Positions 22,690-33,850 are shown, counted from the stretch's first letter. The stretch is 64,000 bases of DNA from Synaphobranchus kaupii (GCA_029718625.1 CM056378.1:67789027-67853026); one strand, 5' to 3'. The notes: generated by a model from the sequence alone, not told the origin. Numbers and translations: made by a program.

Positions 22690-23950
22690 TCAGGTTACTT
22701 GCAAGAACCATCAAACTCTCTACAAGAGGACATCAAGAAATTTCCGACTACACTATAAATTGGACAAAATCAAAAATTCTACCCATATGTAGTGATGACT
22801 GGAATGCTTCTGCTCAAAACCCACCTCTCCCCATTTCCACTGGTAACATTAAGTATCTGGGCATAAACATTTCCACCAGACTGTCAAAGTTGTTTCACCT
22901 AAACTCCACTCCATTAATAAAAACAATAGAAGACGACTTAAACCGCTGGATATACTTACCTCTTTCATTAATTGGCAGAATAGCAACCGTAAAAATGATA
23001 ATATTAACAAAAATGTATTACCTTTTCACAATGATTCCGACCCAGCCCACCACTAACTGGTTTAATTCACTAAACTCCATAACAAGCTTATTCTCCTGGA
23101 AAAATAAAACGTCCCGAATCAAATTGGTCACATTACAGAAACACAAAACTCAAGGAGGGTTAGAAGCTCCAAACTTCCAAAATGATTATCTGGCAAATCA
23201 ACTACAGTATATCACCATTTGGATTCATCCAAACCAACAGAACAACTCATGGTTAGAAATAGAACAATCAGAATGTAAAAAAATTTCAATCTCCGATCTA
23301 CCATTTCTCAACACCACTATAAAACACCATACTTGCTTCAATAACACCATCATTTCAACGGCTCTGACAGCCTGGTGGACAATCAACAAAATCTTTAAAT
23401 CTACAATGAAACCCTGTAAATACACTCCAATATGGCACAACCCTGACTTCCTACTCAACAAAAGACGACTTATCTTCAACACGTGGAAACAAAGCAGTAT
23501 CACACATCTCCACCACCTTTTCCAGAATAACAACTTCATTACTTTTCAACATTTGGTACGATGTCGGGAAACAACAATATCTTCAATACCTCCAATTAAA
23601 GTTGGTTCTAAAATCAAAATCAAATAACAATTTACTCCTATCCCCACTAGTAGAAGAAATCAACAAAATAACCAACCCAAAGAAAATTCTTTCCAAACTT
23701 TATGAACTAATATCCACCGTAGACTCAATAGAAGACAACAATTTCCCTCCCAATCAGAGACTGGGAAAAAGACTTATCATAAACTCCCGATACTGAATTC
23801 TGGACCCAAATCTGCAGGAACACCTTCACAATGACTAACAATACTAACTTACAACTAATACAGTACAAGATAATCCACAGAGCACATATCACTCAGCACA
23901 AAATGTATAAGATGGGATTCACAGACTCCGACACATGCTCACACTGCACA
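22690..23950 (+). mobile_element. LINE (Tx1/L1-type) ORF2 central/3' fragment
   Basis: The plus strand encodes the end of the RT domain and the following region in mostly continuous frame (22890-23627). Landmarks are IKYLGINI, the RWIYLPLSLIGRIATVKM block, SLFSWKNKTSRIKL and GGLEAPNF. After a frameshift it continues to TDSDTCSHCT near 23940, the first half of the C-terminal zinc knuckle. There it is cut by the TTAA end of family A copy A3, so the LINE predates A3. It is a 5'-truncated pseudogene of the same broad family as 1-1289 and 27985-33850. Confidence 0.9.
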
Positions 23951-25140
23951 TTAACCCCTTTGCGCAGGTGACGCTGGCAGAATCTTTTTGCTCAACTAAG
24001 ACATTCGTTGCTACTGCAGCCAAACTATTAGTGGAAATCACAAACACTGTATTTTAAATTTATTGGTAGACGGTTTGTGACAATTTATGCCGAATATGGA
24101 GTTTCTAAGTGTCACTATTTCCCCGTAGCAAGTCCATTTAACAAGAAACCCCCACCTAGTCTATACCTACCCATGCGTAACATAGTGGACAATAGCGTCT
24201 ATGTTTGAGCAGTGAAAAGCCCTGCTCACTCAAATGCAAAATAAACTGTGAAAGTACTGTCTCATTCTACCATGTATTCTACTAGCAATATATGCTACTA
24301 AATATGAAATAAATATACAATCCTACCATCAGTTTTACACATCGAGATATTCCTTTCAAAATTCAGTGGTCATTTATTGTCTGGTACAATCGGTTTGAGA
24401 AATATTCAACACTTTATACCGCTATTACACTATCTGAAACGTCGACACGTAATACCCCCATGCCCTGTAAGCCTGTCTCATTCATTACAGTTCATTCTGG
24501 TTTAATTGACGGCTTTTTTATCCAATAGAGTACATTATAAACTTAGCAACGGTATATGCCATGTCTTTTTGGGTGCTTTGAACTATTTACTACAGCCCAG
24601 CATAACGGCAGTTTTCGTTTTAACAGTCTAGTATTACGCAAGCTCTATAGAATATGCATTAGGGAGGGGAGTTTCCCTTTTCCGATATGTAAGTATTTTT
24701 CCATCTAAAATACCTTTGGTCTGGCTGGCTACATATGTACGTTCATGTTTCCACTCGAGCACTGTTTTTCCAATATGTTTGATAGCCCTATTGTTATTTT
24801 CACATTTTGAGTGCATTTCACATACTGTAGTGCAATCGTTAAATGTATTTTTGATGTAGGCTGCCGATGTTCATTGAAGATAAAACATTTGGCAGCATTT
24901 TGCAGATGGTGGAATACTATTTTATGTTTATGTTATCGTACATAATATAGGCTATGGCGTATATACTTGTCTCTTAGGGCATGACAAATGCTCATTCCAA
25001 TTTACTGTGCGCTGATATGTGGTAGATTAAGGTAAAAAATTTCCTTGGAGTCATTATGAATAGGAAAATTTAAAAAATAAAAAAACGACAGAAAAATGCA
25101 ATCCCAGGACAAAAGTATACATACTGTATACATACTGTAG

Positions 25141-25911
25141 GCGGCAGTGCAGTATAATGGTTAAGGAACTGGACTTGTAACCGAAGGGTCGCAGGTTCGA
25201 TTCCCAGGTAGGACCCTGCCGTTGTACCCTTGAGCAAGGTACTTAACCTGAATCGCTTCAGTATATACACTGTCTGGCCAAAAAAAAAGTCGCCGTTGCA
25301 CCCGTCATGCATAGTGCCCACTGTACAAGCCTCTGGAGGCAGTGTTATGATCTGCGGTTGCTTCAATTGGTCAGGTCTAGGATCAGCAACGTTATGCAGC
25401 AATAAAATTAAGTCAGCTGAGTACCTGAATGTACTGAATGACCAGGTTATCCCATCAATGGGCATATTCCAGGATGACAATGCCAAGATTCATTGGGCTC
25501 AAATTGTGAAAGAGTGGTTCAGGGAGCATGAGGAATCATTTTCACACATGAATTGGCCACCTAAGTCCTGAGCTTAACCCCATTGAAAGTCTTTGGAATG
25601 TGCTGGAGAAAACTTTACGGAGTGGTTCGACTCTCCCGTCGTCAATACAAGATCTCGGCCAAAAATGAATGCAACTCTGGACGGAAATAAATGTTGTGAC
25701 GTTGCATAAGGTTGTCAAAACAATGCCACGACGTATGCACGCCATAATCAAAGCTAAAGACGGTCCAACAAAATAGAGTGTGCGACTTTTTTTTTGGCCA
25801 GGCAGTGTATATCCAGCTGTATGAATGGATAAATGTAATAAGATGTTGTGTAAGTCGCTCTGGATAAGAGCGTCTGCTAAATGCCTGTAATATATAATAT
25901 AATAATATAAT
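25141..25911 (+). repeat. tRNA-derived SINE interrupted by a Tc1 fragment
   Basis: Head GCGGCAGTGCAGTATAATGG with B box GGTTCGATTCCC; 3' part GTAAGTCGCTCTGGATAAGA and GTCTGCTAAATGCC. The flanking 9-bp duplication ATACTGTAG (25132-25140 and 25912-25920) is exact. Copies A4 and A5 lack the insert and carry ATACTGTAG (or its counterpart) once. It is the same SINE type as 18217-18448. Confidence 0.93.
25268..25807 (+). mobile_element. Internally deleted Tc1/mariner element with transposase fragment
   Basis: TIRs CACTGTCTGGCCAAAAAAAA (left) and the reverse complement of GGCCAGGCAGTG (right) are flanked by TA. The + strand keeps the centre of a transposase (25305-25570): [15 protein letters not shown], then [13 protein letters not shown] with the second catalytic Asp. 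The N-terminus is deleted, and the stop after NWPPKS and later frame breaks remove the Glu region from that frame. It lies inside the SINE, which lies inside family A. Confidence 0.9.
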
Positions 25912-26435
25912 ATACTGTAGAGTACAGGGACAAGTGATGTTTTATTGAGGTACAAAACCGAATGATTAGGCAACATATTTAGGAGTATGTAACACTGTGA
26001 TATCAATGTTTTTTATCTTAAGCCATCAGAAGGAGCAAATGTATATGCTTCATAATGGACAAAACAAATTTTATTCATTTTATGACATTTTTTGCATAGG
26101 GTTTTTGGACCCATAGATATCTACCCCCCTATACTGATGAAAATATAGTAATTTCCACTTGAAAAATATGCAAAAGTGAGTTTTATGAGCCAAAACTGTT
26201 GATTTGTAGTTAAATATATCATAATTTATTTTATTTAGAGCAGTTCACAATTTATCCATTTGGATAGATTTGGAGACACTAATGGACAACAGGGTACACT
26301 GCTATATTTTGCATCATAGACCTTTAGTAGTTCTGCATATCATCCTCAGATTTAGCAAAACTTGTGGACATGGAGTTTATGATCCAGGAAATATATATTA
26401 CCGATTTCAATTATGTTGCTTTCAGCAAACAAAAA

Positions 26436-26985
26436 AAAAATGCCCTAGCGGGATACGCGGAATATATTGTAAAATATATAACTATCAACAAAGATGTCTT
26501 CCGAAGAGGGGGGGTGGTGGTGGGCCAGTAAACCTGTTTTTTTTAAATAATAAAAAGAGAATTCACTTATTAATTAATGTGCACTTTTGTTGCTCAAAAC
26601 AGGGCCAAGCACTAAGATACTTTTATTAAAAGTGTTCAGTGTTTCAACCTCTTTTTAACAACTCCAAACATGTTCACACAATGTTCTAGCAGTTAATTCC
26701 ACTCAGCTGTTGACTTATGTTAAAAGGTGGTGGTGACGATGTGGGGGGGGGGCTGCCAGTTTCACCTCCTAGAACACCAGTGTGGTTATTGGCAGTCCTT
26801 TGGCAGTGGAGGGCCACAGCGTTCAGCAAACCGGGTTGACAGAAGGCATCCAGTCCTCTTGCTTCTTCCGCACATGGATCCCCATCAGCCATGCCAATCC
26901 CATGTCTGTCCCGGGGTCTATGCCAGTAATGGCATCTCCTCCCTCTCTGGGCAGATTAGCTGGTAGCCCGTGGGGGATATTCCAT
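26436..26985. other. Unassigned, partly GC-rich
   Basis: No gene recognised. G-runs occur at 26505-26525 and 26741-26751. Confidence 0.3.
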
Positions 26986-27850
26986 CCTTCACTGTCCCAA
27001 CACTTCAGCTCTCACCCTTTCCCTGCATGACATCCGTGTGTGAAGTTTGGGGTTGTGATGAACCTTGTTGGGGAAAGCGGTGTGGGAAGCTCTACCTGGC
27101 CTTGGATGGCCAGATAAAGCTCTGGAGTGGAGAGTGGTGGCCAAAGGGGTCGTGAAATGGCCAGGGGTAGGCTTCCTGGTCCGTTTCCCCCAGGGTCCCT
27201 TTGAAGCTCTGATAGGGCAGCGAGGCTGATGCCCTCTCTTCTCCTCTCTCACTGGAACTGTGGGAGTGGGAAAGTCCACAGAGCACACCCCTTCACAGAG
27301 GTTCACCGGATTTAGCTGGGGGGGAAGAGAAGTCCACAGGGGGTGCTGTGGAGTCCATGGCCTGGTTGGACTGGTCAGTGGGGGCTGACTGCATCTGTTG
27401 GGGTGCAGAGACCTCTCCACCTGGCGGGTCTGATGCGCCTATGGAAGCCGGTTCTGGATCCAGTGGTACCCAGGTTCTCTCCCCGGGCAGGGCTTGCGGG
27501 AATGGATTCCACCTCCTGCGGTGTCACATCCTCTGTGGTGGCTGGTGTGACACAACCCACAGAGCTGTTTCCCCCAGATTCCTCAAGGGGAGAAGGGGAG
27601 CTCACCAGAGGTGGAGCAGCATTGTCTGTAGAGGTGATAAAACACACAGAACTGTCCAAGCCTGAAGGGGGGAAGAGAAGTGGTAATGTGGGGCAGCTGT
27701 GGGCAACTGAGCGACCAAAATCGGCAGATAAATGTTGCCTGCATTTTAACTTTTCGCGGCCATGGGCCATAACAGCCATTCAGAGTTCTGCGCTTCCTAG
27801 TTCTCCAACCGATATGATACCATTTTGTGAATAATTGTTCCACCTGCTTC
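26986..27850 (-). pseudogene. GC-rich decayed open region, possibly LINE ORF1-derived
   Basis: Overlapping frames are open on both strands because the segment is GC-rich. On the minus strand, MAHGREKLKCRQHLSAD near 27730-27779 followed by a Pro/Ser/Thr/Glu-rich tail loosely resembles the degraded zinc knuckle and tail of a Tx1-type LINE ORF1. No domain is certain. The next LINE ORF2 (27985-33850) lies upstream on this strand, which is the wrong order for one intact element. Treat this as unassigned. Confidence 0.25.
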
Positions 27851-27984
27851 ACTCATTGCAGCAATGGAAGATCATCTAATAAATATGGTCCAAGCCTACC
27901 CTGTCCTGTTCAACCCTAAAACATGTTTTATAGTTTGATACACTACTAGAGATATAGCATCTGTCTGTCTGTCTATCTATCTAT

Positions 27985-28249
27985 AATGTTATCTATCTAG
28001 GGAGAGGGATAAAGATCGCTAGCTGGCTATATGGCAAATACGTCTTTGATATATTATGCATTGCTGTTGTTTCTCTATATTTGATATTTTTGGATTGCCA
28101 TTTAAATTCTGAGAATTCCTCGAGATTATAATGCAAATCTTGATTTATTGGCATTATTACTGTTTTATCTTTATTCATTTTATAACCTGAAATCTTTGAA
28201 TATTCGTTGCTTATTGCCATAAGAGGAGGTAATTATATGGAGCTGTCAC
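27985..28249 (-). pseudogene. LINE ORF2, post-RT part (segment 4 of a split ORF2)
   Basis: The minus strand encodes MAISNEYSKISGYKMNKDK and continues to SKNIKY, the region after the FADD box in Tx1/L1-type RTs. It joins to the FADD segment at 30151 once the TTAA element 28254-30146 is removed. A TCTG/TCTA microsatellite at 27960-28005 marks the lower end. Confidence 0.85.
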
Positions 28250-28384
28250 TTAAAGGTATACTATGTAGTTTCAGAACACCAGATGGCGATAGGACGTAGG
28301 AGAAAAGGGCTACCCGAAAATTGCTTATCACGTGTCCTTCTCAGACACGCACGACAACACACAAGCATTGTGGTGACATTTCAC

Positions 28385-29041
28385 ACATATTTTCTCTGAC
28401 CGTGGACTCAATTCAATTTGCTTTATTGGCATGACAAGACATTGCATCTGTATTGTCAAAGCATACTGCATTAAAACAGTCAAAGACATACATCTAACTC
28501 TGAACAATACAAAACAGCAAAGACTAGAAACGAATGAACAGTAACCATACATGAAAATAAGAACTTTTCTTTGATTATGGAATTGTAAAATAATAAAGTA
28601 CAATTAAAAATAATAATAATTATAAATAGAAATGATAATAATGATGATGAGAACAACACATATGATCTTATAAAGTGAATATAATAAATATAAAAAATAA
28701 AAATTGGTTTATAATGATCTCTGTCACTCACTGTCCCTAAGACGATGGCAGGCAGCTATATATTGTGCTGCCAGGTCACAGCACGTCGTCTCCTCTCCTA
28801 AGAGGATGAGGAGTTTTTGTATGTCTGTTAAATTGTATAATTGTGGGTATCTCTGATTTATTTTGGGAAAATATTTATTTCTGATTTGATTGTATTTTTC
28901 GCATTTTGTGATAAAGTGCCGCTCCTTCTGAACTTCGTTGAGATGGCAATGTTTCTCCTCCCGGAGTCTGTTGACTCTATCACGGTCACTCTGATCAAGC
29001 TGTCCTCTTCCCCTGGCCCTGCCTCGCCCACCACGAACACT
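28385..29041 (-). repeat. AT-rich dispersed repeat, possibly a LINE 3' end
   Basis: CAATTCAATTTGCTTTATTG on the + strand reads on the minus strand as a CAATAAAGCAAATTGAATTG end, like a LINE 3' terminus. The minus strand upstream is faintly coding-like (GRRNIAISTKFRRSGTLSQN near 28870-28960). Class not determined. Confidence 0.35.
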
Positions 29042-29096
29042 ATTGTCGCTTTGGATAAAAGCGTCTGCTAAATGACTGTAATGTAATGTTTATGTA
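29042..29096 (+). repeat. SINE 3' tail fragment
   Basis: GTCGCTTTGGATAAAAGCGT, CTGCTAAATGACTGTAATG and a TAATG-type tail are the 3' region of the SINE family found at 18217 and 25141. The head is missing. Confidence 0.85.
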
Positions 29097-29446
29097 ATGA
29101 CTGCCCCTCACCCTTACTCTGGGGCCGCGACCACTGGATGTTGATGGCTACAGAATGAACCGAGCAGAATTACAAAATTATGATTTAGAATTATTTTATG
29201 AAAATGAACAGTGGTAAAATTTACAGAGAAATAGCTAAGATTACTAACTTATATGCTTTGAGCATGTAACATAGTCTCCATTTACATGATCAAGGTTTGG
29301 TCAAACATGATAAATAGACTATTGTCAGCAATAAACAAACATCACGACAATAGATAGCCTTAGCTATCGATAGCTGCTACGTTATGGGAAGGATGTTCTT
29401 TGTCTTATCTGATCTGTAGTTACTTCGATGACGTTTCTGTATGCAC

Positions 29447-29500
29447 TTATGTCGCTTTGGATAAAAGTGTCTGCTAAATGACTATAATGTAATGTAATAT
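29447..29500 (+). repeat. SINE 3' tail fragment
   Basis: GTCGCTTTGGATAAAAGTGT, CTGCTAAATGACTATAATG and TAATGTAATA: a second tail-only fragment, 400 bp from the first. Confidence 0.85.
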
Positions 29501-29566
29501 AGCTAGGTGTACGCTAATTTTATAATGATATTGTTACCTCCTCGGCTGAAAACATCTTGCTAATGA

Positions 29567-29842
29567 GTAAGGGCAGAAACATACCTCATGCAAATACCTA
29601 CGCGAACATGGACGCTTCGAGCTGCGCAAACAGTTTTTCTTTTGCCATGACATTTGTGAAAGACAAACCAGAGGAAAGCACAGATCGAACAAGAAAGTTG
29701 TTTACTGTTGTTGCTGCTATAGCGTGCCTTGCTGCAACACTCTGGCTTGTCTTTCACAAATGTCATGGCAAAAGAAAAACTGTTTGCGTAGTTCGAAGCG
29801 TCAATGTTCACATATTTGCATGAGGCATGTTTCGGTCCTAAG
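29567..29842. repeat. Fold-back, arms about 105 bp
   Basis: 29567-29672 and 29735-29842 are reverse complements around a loop of about 62 bp. Both strands therefore encode almost the same short peptide (ANSFSFAMTFVKDKPE), which is a consequence of the palindrome and not evidence of a gene. Confidence 0.8.
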
Positions 29843-30150
29843 CTAAAATAAGAGTTTGCCTGGAAGCCTGCCCACACGTCCTGGCCATGTCAATCAAATG
29901 AGCAGGAATCGCCCATTAATGACGTTTACACAATTTTAGCTGTTTCTGGCTTTAAAAATGGTGGTGGGATGTCAACAGTGTAACATTCAAAACACGAACA
30001 AAAAACACTTTGCGAACGACTTATGAGGTAGCAAATACATTCAACATGTTTATTAGACCACAAGGACACATACAATATTTTTTGGGGAGAAAATTTGAAT
30101 GTAAACAAAGAACTAGTTGTTTACAATTAAACTACATAGTATACCTTTAA

Positions 30151-31177
30151 ATAAAGAAGAAGATCATCTGCAAATAATTTCAATTTGTACATCTCTTTTC
30201 TTATAGTTAAACCTTTGATTTATTCGGTTTGTCTGGTTTTCTGGGCTAGAGGCTCAATAGCCATAGCAAAAAGTAAAGGAGATAAAGGACAGCCTTGTCT
30301 GGTACCTCTCTTTAATGAGATCGTATCAGACAAGGTATTATTGGTATGAATTTGTGCCTGAGTTATATAATATTTTAATAAGATCTATTATTTCCTTTGG
30401 GAAGTTAAACCTTTCCAAAATGTTAAATAAAAAAGGCCATTCAAACCGATCAAAGGCTTTTTCTGCATCTACTGCCATTAAGACTGCATTTAATTTAGTT
30501 TTCTTGATATATTGTATAAGAGTTAGGCATGTACGAGTATTGGTTCGCAAATGTTTTATGAAACCTGTTTTGTTCCGATGAATAATATCAGGTAAAACCT
30601 TTGTGATTCTATTACTTAGCCATTTTGAGATTACCTTCGCATCACTATTAATCAAAGAGATTGGTCTGTAATCTGAAGTAGTAAACCCCAATCTACCTGG
30701 TTTTAGAATCACCAAAATGATGGCCTGATACATACTCATTGGAAGAGAGTTCGTTACAGGAATTTCACGTAATACTTCCATAAATAATGGAGGGATTTGT
30801 TCCCAAAATTTAAGGAAGAACTCTGGGACAAAACCATCTGGTCCTGGTGCTTTTCTTTTAGGACTATTTTTTTAAAATTTCTTTAATTTCATTTTCCGTT
30901 ATTTCTTTCCTTAATGCTATTTTATGTTCAGCTGATGTCTTTTAATTCAATTGAATCGAGAAATGGTACTGAATCATAATGACATTCTTTTATATTGGAT
31001 TTATATAAATGTTCATAAAATGTTCTAAACTGCTCATTTATTACTTTATTATTTCTAATTAATTCTAAATCTTTATCTTTAAGAATAATTTGGGATTTAG
31101 CATTAATTCTTTTAGTAAGAGAACATAATTGTTTTCCCGATTTATTAGCTCCTATATAGTATAACTTGAATGTAGTT
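30151..31177 (-). pseudogene. LINE ORF2 reverse transcriptase domain (segment 3)
   Basis: The minus strand encodes the RT core. SPKRKAPGPDGFVPEFF lies near 30830-30870. The long frame 30338-30781 has YRPISLINSDAKVISK, TGFIKHLRTNTR and AEKAFDRFEWPFLF, which carries the first catalytic Asp. RGTRQGCPLSPLLFAMAIEP follows in another frame near 30250-30310, and the catalytic LFADDLLLY box sits at about 30153-30180. Frameshifts separate the blocks. The order continues the endonuclease segments at 33481-33850 and 32158-32499. Confidence 0.93.
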
Positions 31178-31180
31178 TAA

Positions 31181-32154
31181 GGGCTCTATTTTAATAAACC
31201 AAACGCAATGGTGAACGCAAGAGTAATCGCTTGGCGGTATCGCTCTGAGGGCGTGTCGGCGAGAAATTTGGTAATTTCATGACGGCAATCTTGGCGCACC
31301 TTATGGCGGTATTGCTAAAAGGCTGGGTTTAAATGTCCAAGGTGTGTCTCTATGGTAGCCAATCAAATTGTTGTTTTCATGCTTTAAAAAAAAGCCAGTT
31401 GGAACGCAATCGCTCCATGCAATTTCATAATGAGCAACCCAAACGCACTGGACCGTCAACGACAAGAGCGATTTTCCGCACAGGAATCAGACATACTTGC
31501 AACAGAAGTACAGGCTAGGACTGTAGTAATTTATGGATCACAATCCACACCACCTCGTCTCCCAGAAGTTCGGAAGGCACGGGAGGAGGTGGCGAATGCA
31601 TTAATTAGCCTACATTAGGTGATGTAGGCATACTTATGATTCAATTGGTAGGCTTATGATTCAACTGTGTCAATGTGTAATTTATATATTATAGGCTATT
31701 GGCCTACATGATCGCAAGTTTCTTGTAAGCTGTCCTGTTTTATTCTAGTAGTTTAAATTAAAATTAATTAATTAATAATAATTATAGGCTATTTGTTCAT
31801 TAAATGGAAGTGTAATGTTGGCATCACCTATAGACACTACATAGAACTACATGACGAATAAGTTGCCAAATTGCCAGAGTCTATTGCGTTGCCGCTAAGA
31901 GGTGGTTCCAGCTGATCATAACGCAATGGGTTTTCGTTGGTTCAAATTGTCACTGAGCCGAAAGTATTTTAGAACACGCCCCAGACAGCGCCAGCCATCC
32001 CACTGCAGCGCAACCGAAAGGATGTTATGTTGAGAATTTGTTGATCCTAGCGGTATTGCTGAGAAACGCCATAGCGCCAGTTTTAACGTTGATGCTGTCA
32101 ACAAGCTTGCGTTTGACTATACCGTCCCCTTGCGCTGGTTTGAAAATAGAGCCC
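31181..32154 (+). mobile_element. Harbinger-like non-autonomous element, copy H1
   Basis: The ends GGGCTCTATTTT (left) and AAAATAGAGCCC (right) are inverted repeats; the inner subterminal parts differ. Flanks TAA and TAT make a 3-bp duplication with one mismatch. It shares its whole length with H2, in inverted orientation. It contains a short ORF with a MYB/SANT-like start, which with the 3-bp target duplication suggests PIF/Harbinger ancestry. Confidence 0.8.
31430..31618 (+). CDS. 62-residue MYB/SANT-like fragment in H1
   Basis: The ORF begins MSNPNALDRQRQERFSAQES and continues DILATEVQARTVVIYGSQ. The pattern of an aromatic residue, then an acidic helix and a basic stretch, resembles the MYB/SANT-type DNA-binding domain of Harbinger-encoded accessory proteins. 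It stops after VANALISLH, so only the N-terminal part of such a domain is present. H2 encodes the same peptide with one visible change (RLPEV versus RPPEV). Whether it is translated is unknown; a conserved relic is the simplest explanation. Confidence 0.45.
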   Translation: MSNPNALDRQRQERFSAQESDILATEVQARTVVIYGSQSTPPRLPEVRKAREEVANALISLH

Positions 32155-32157
32155 TAT

Positions 32158-32499
32158 AAGTGTTAGCTTTTTGTAGTAATAAAATATCAAGATGTAATTT
32201 AGCTTTAGCCAAATTCTTTTATCCGTTTCATTTAAGAATTTTTATTGAATTTTTTTCGTTTTCTAAGATATTCTTTCCCAATTCTGATCGTTGTTTACTT
32301 GTGTAGGATATGATCATTCCTCTGATATATGCTTTAAAGGTATCCCATATGATCAATGCATTAGGTTTATCTTTATCTTCTATATCAACATTTGTCTTCT
32401 TAAATAATCCAATCTCCGCATTCGTGTAATAATCTTGTAAATATTTCCTATCAAATCTACATATTTTATGTGATGATTTATTTACTGATGGTATAATAC
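32158..32499 (-). pseudogene. LINE ORF2 endonuclease-RT linker (segment 2)
   Basis: The minus strand encodes NALIIWDTFKAYIRGMIISY with flanking basic sequence (NVDIEDKDKP, SKQRSELGKN), the conserved linker between the endonuclease and RT domains of Tx1/L1-type LINEs. It is bounded by H1 and H2. Confidence 0.9.
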
Positions 32500-32502
32500 T
32501 AC

Positions 32503-33477
32503 GGGCTCTATTTTCAAACCAGCGCAAGGGGACGGTATAGTCAAACGCAAGCTTGTTGACAGCATCAACGTCTTAAAACTGGCGCTATGGCGTTTCTCAG
32601 CAATACCGCTAGGATCAACAAATTCTCAACATAACATCCTTTCGCTTGCGCTGCAGTGGGATGGGTGGCGCTGTCTGGGGCATGTTCTAAAATACTTTCG
32701 GCTCAGTGACAATTTGAACCAACGAAAACCCATTGCGTTATGATCAGCTGGAACCACCTCTTAGCGGAAACGCAATAGACTCTGGCAATTTGGCAACTTC
32801 TTAGTCATGTAGTTCTATGTAGTGTCTATAGGTGATGCCAACATTACACTTCCATTTAATGAACAAATAGCCTATAATTATTATTAATTAATTATTTTTA
32901 ATTTGAACTACTAGAATAAAACAGGACAGCTTACAAGAAACGTGCGATCATGTAGGCCAATAGCCTATAATATATAAATTACACATTGACACAGTTGAAT
33001 CATAAGCCTACCATTTGAATCATAATTATGCCTACATCACCTAATGTAGGCTAATTAATGCATTCGCCACCTCCTCCCGTGCCTTCCGAACTTCTGGGGG
33101 ACGAGGTGGTGTGGATTGTGATCCATAAATTACTACAGTCCTAGCCTGTACTTCTGTTGCAAGTATGTCTGATTCCTGTGCGGAAAATCGCTCTTGTCGT
33201 TGACGGTCCAGTGCGTTTGGGTTGCTCATTATGAAATTGCATGGAGCGATTGCGTTCCAACTGGATTTTTTTAAAGCATGAGAACAACAATTTGATTGGC
33301 TACCATAGAAACACACCTTGGACATTTAAACCCAGCCTTTTAGCAATACCGCCATAAGGTGCGCCAAGATTGCCGTCATGAAATTACCAAATTTCTCGCC
33401 GACACGCCCTCAGAGCGATACCGCCAAGCGATTACTCTTGCGTTCACCATTGCGTTTGGTTTATTAAAATAGAGCCC
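32503..33477 (-). mobile_element. Harbinger-like non-autonomous element, copy H2
   Basis: Same element as H1 in inverse orientation, with the same GGGCTCTATTTT ends. The 3-bp duplication TAC is exact (32500-32502 and 33478-33480). It splits the endonuclease from the linker of the LINE. Confidence 0.88.
33041..33229 (-). CDS. 62-residue MYB/SANT-like fragment in H2
   Basis: It starts at the internal ATG at 33229 (MSNPNALDRQ), matching the H1 ORF. In this copy the frame also extends upstream to 33325 (MSKVCFYGSQSNCC), which in H1 is in a different frame relative to the ORF, so the extension is not conserved and the inner ATG is preferred. Same product call and uncertainty as in H1. Confidence 0.45.
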   Translation of the reverse strand: MSNPNALDRQRQERFSAQESDILATEVQARTVVIYGSQSTPPRPPEVRKAREEVANALISLH

Positions 33478-33480
33478 TAC

Positions 33481-33850
33481 ATGTTACTGGAGCATGATCA
33501 GATATTATAATTTCATGAATCTTCAGTAAGAATATTTTCTGCATTATTAGCAGACAAAAATATAATCAAGTCTTGAATAGCTCTTTTGGGAGTGTGAATA
33601 AAAAGTATAATCTCTTGTAGTTGGATAAAGGAGTCTCCAGGTATCTTGTAGTCTATTTCTTTGGATAAAATCTGTTAATATTTTTGGAGGTCTAATAAAC
33701 TTTAACTTCTTTCCAATTCTGTCGTTTTTATTTAAAGAATAGTTTATATCCCCTCCAACTATTATACTACCTGTATCCAGAGTATCTAAAATACTCTGGA
33801 TTTTATTTAGAAATTACACATTTAAACTAGGAGGATTATAGATAGAGATC
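33481..33850 (-). pseudogene. LINE ORF2 apurinic-like endonuclease C-terminal part (segment 1)
   Basis: The minus strand encodes IIVGGDINYSLN, the GGDxN catalytic block, then SRLDYIFVSN near 33545-33565, the conserved end of the endonuclease domain. The N-terminus is missing at about 33850, where unrelated GC-rich sequence begins. Segments 1-4 together form one ORF2 interrupted by H2, H1 and the TTAA element. Confidence 0.9.

Larger units (their letters stand above)
23951..26435 (+). mobile_element. Family A TTAA-type element, copy A3, with nested insertions
   Basis: It starts TTAACCCCTTTGCGCAGGTG inside the LINE. It shares its length with A4 (42735-44316, inverted) and A5 (46519-47485), and contains no transposase. 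The TTAA boundary suggests piggyBac-like mobilisation. A SINE (25141-25911), itself holding a Tc1 fragment, interrupts it. The right end is not resolved; similarity to A5 fades near 26435. Confidence 0.7.
28254..30146. mobile_element. TTAA-flanked element inserted in the LINE
   Basis: AGGTATACTATGTAGTTT at the left and AAACTACATAGTATACCT at the right are exact inverted repeats. TTAA lies on both sides (28250-28253 and 30147-30150). No transposase is recognised. The 1.9-kb interior contains SINE tails and a fold-back, so it is a MITE or a composite that gathered later insertions. It splits the LINE just after its FADDLLLY box. Confidence 0.85.

Noticed and set aside
27343..27834. A 163-codon + strand frame in GC-rich DNA
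   Set aside because: Similar long frames are open on both strands and in several phases, which is expected from GC-rich sequence. No motif was recognised.
29557..29877. A conserved peptide ANSFSFAMTFVKDKPE encoded on both strands
   Set aside because: It is produced by the palindromic arms; conservation between strands is automatic.
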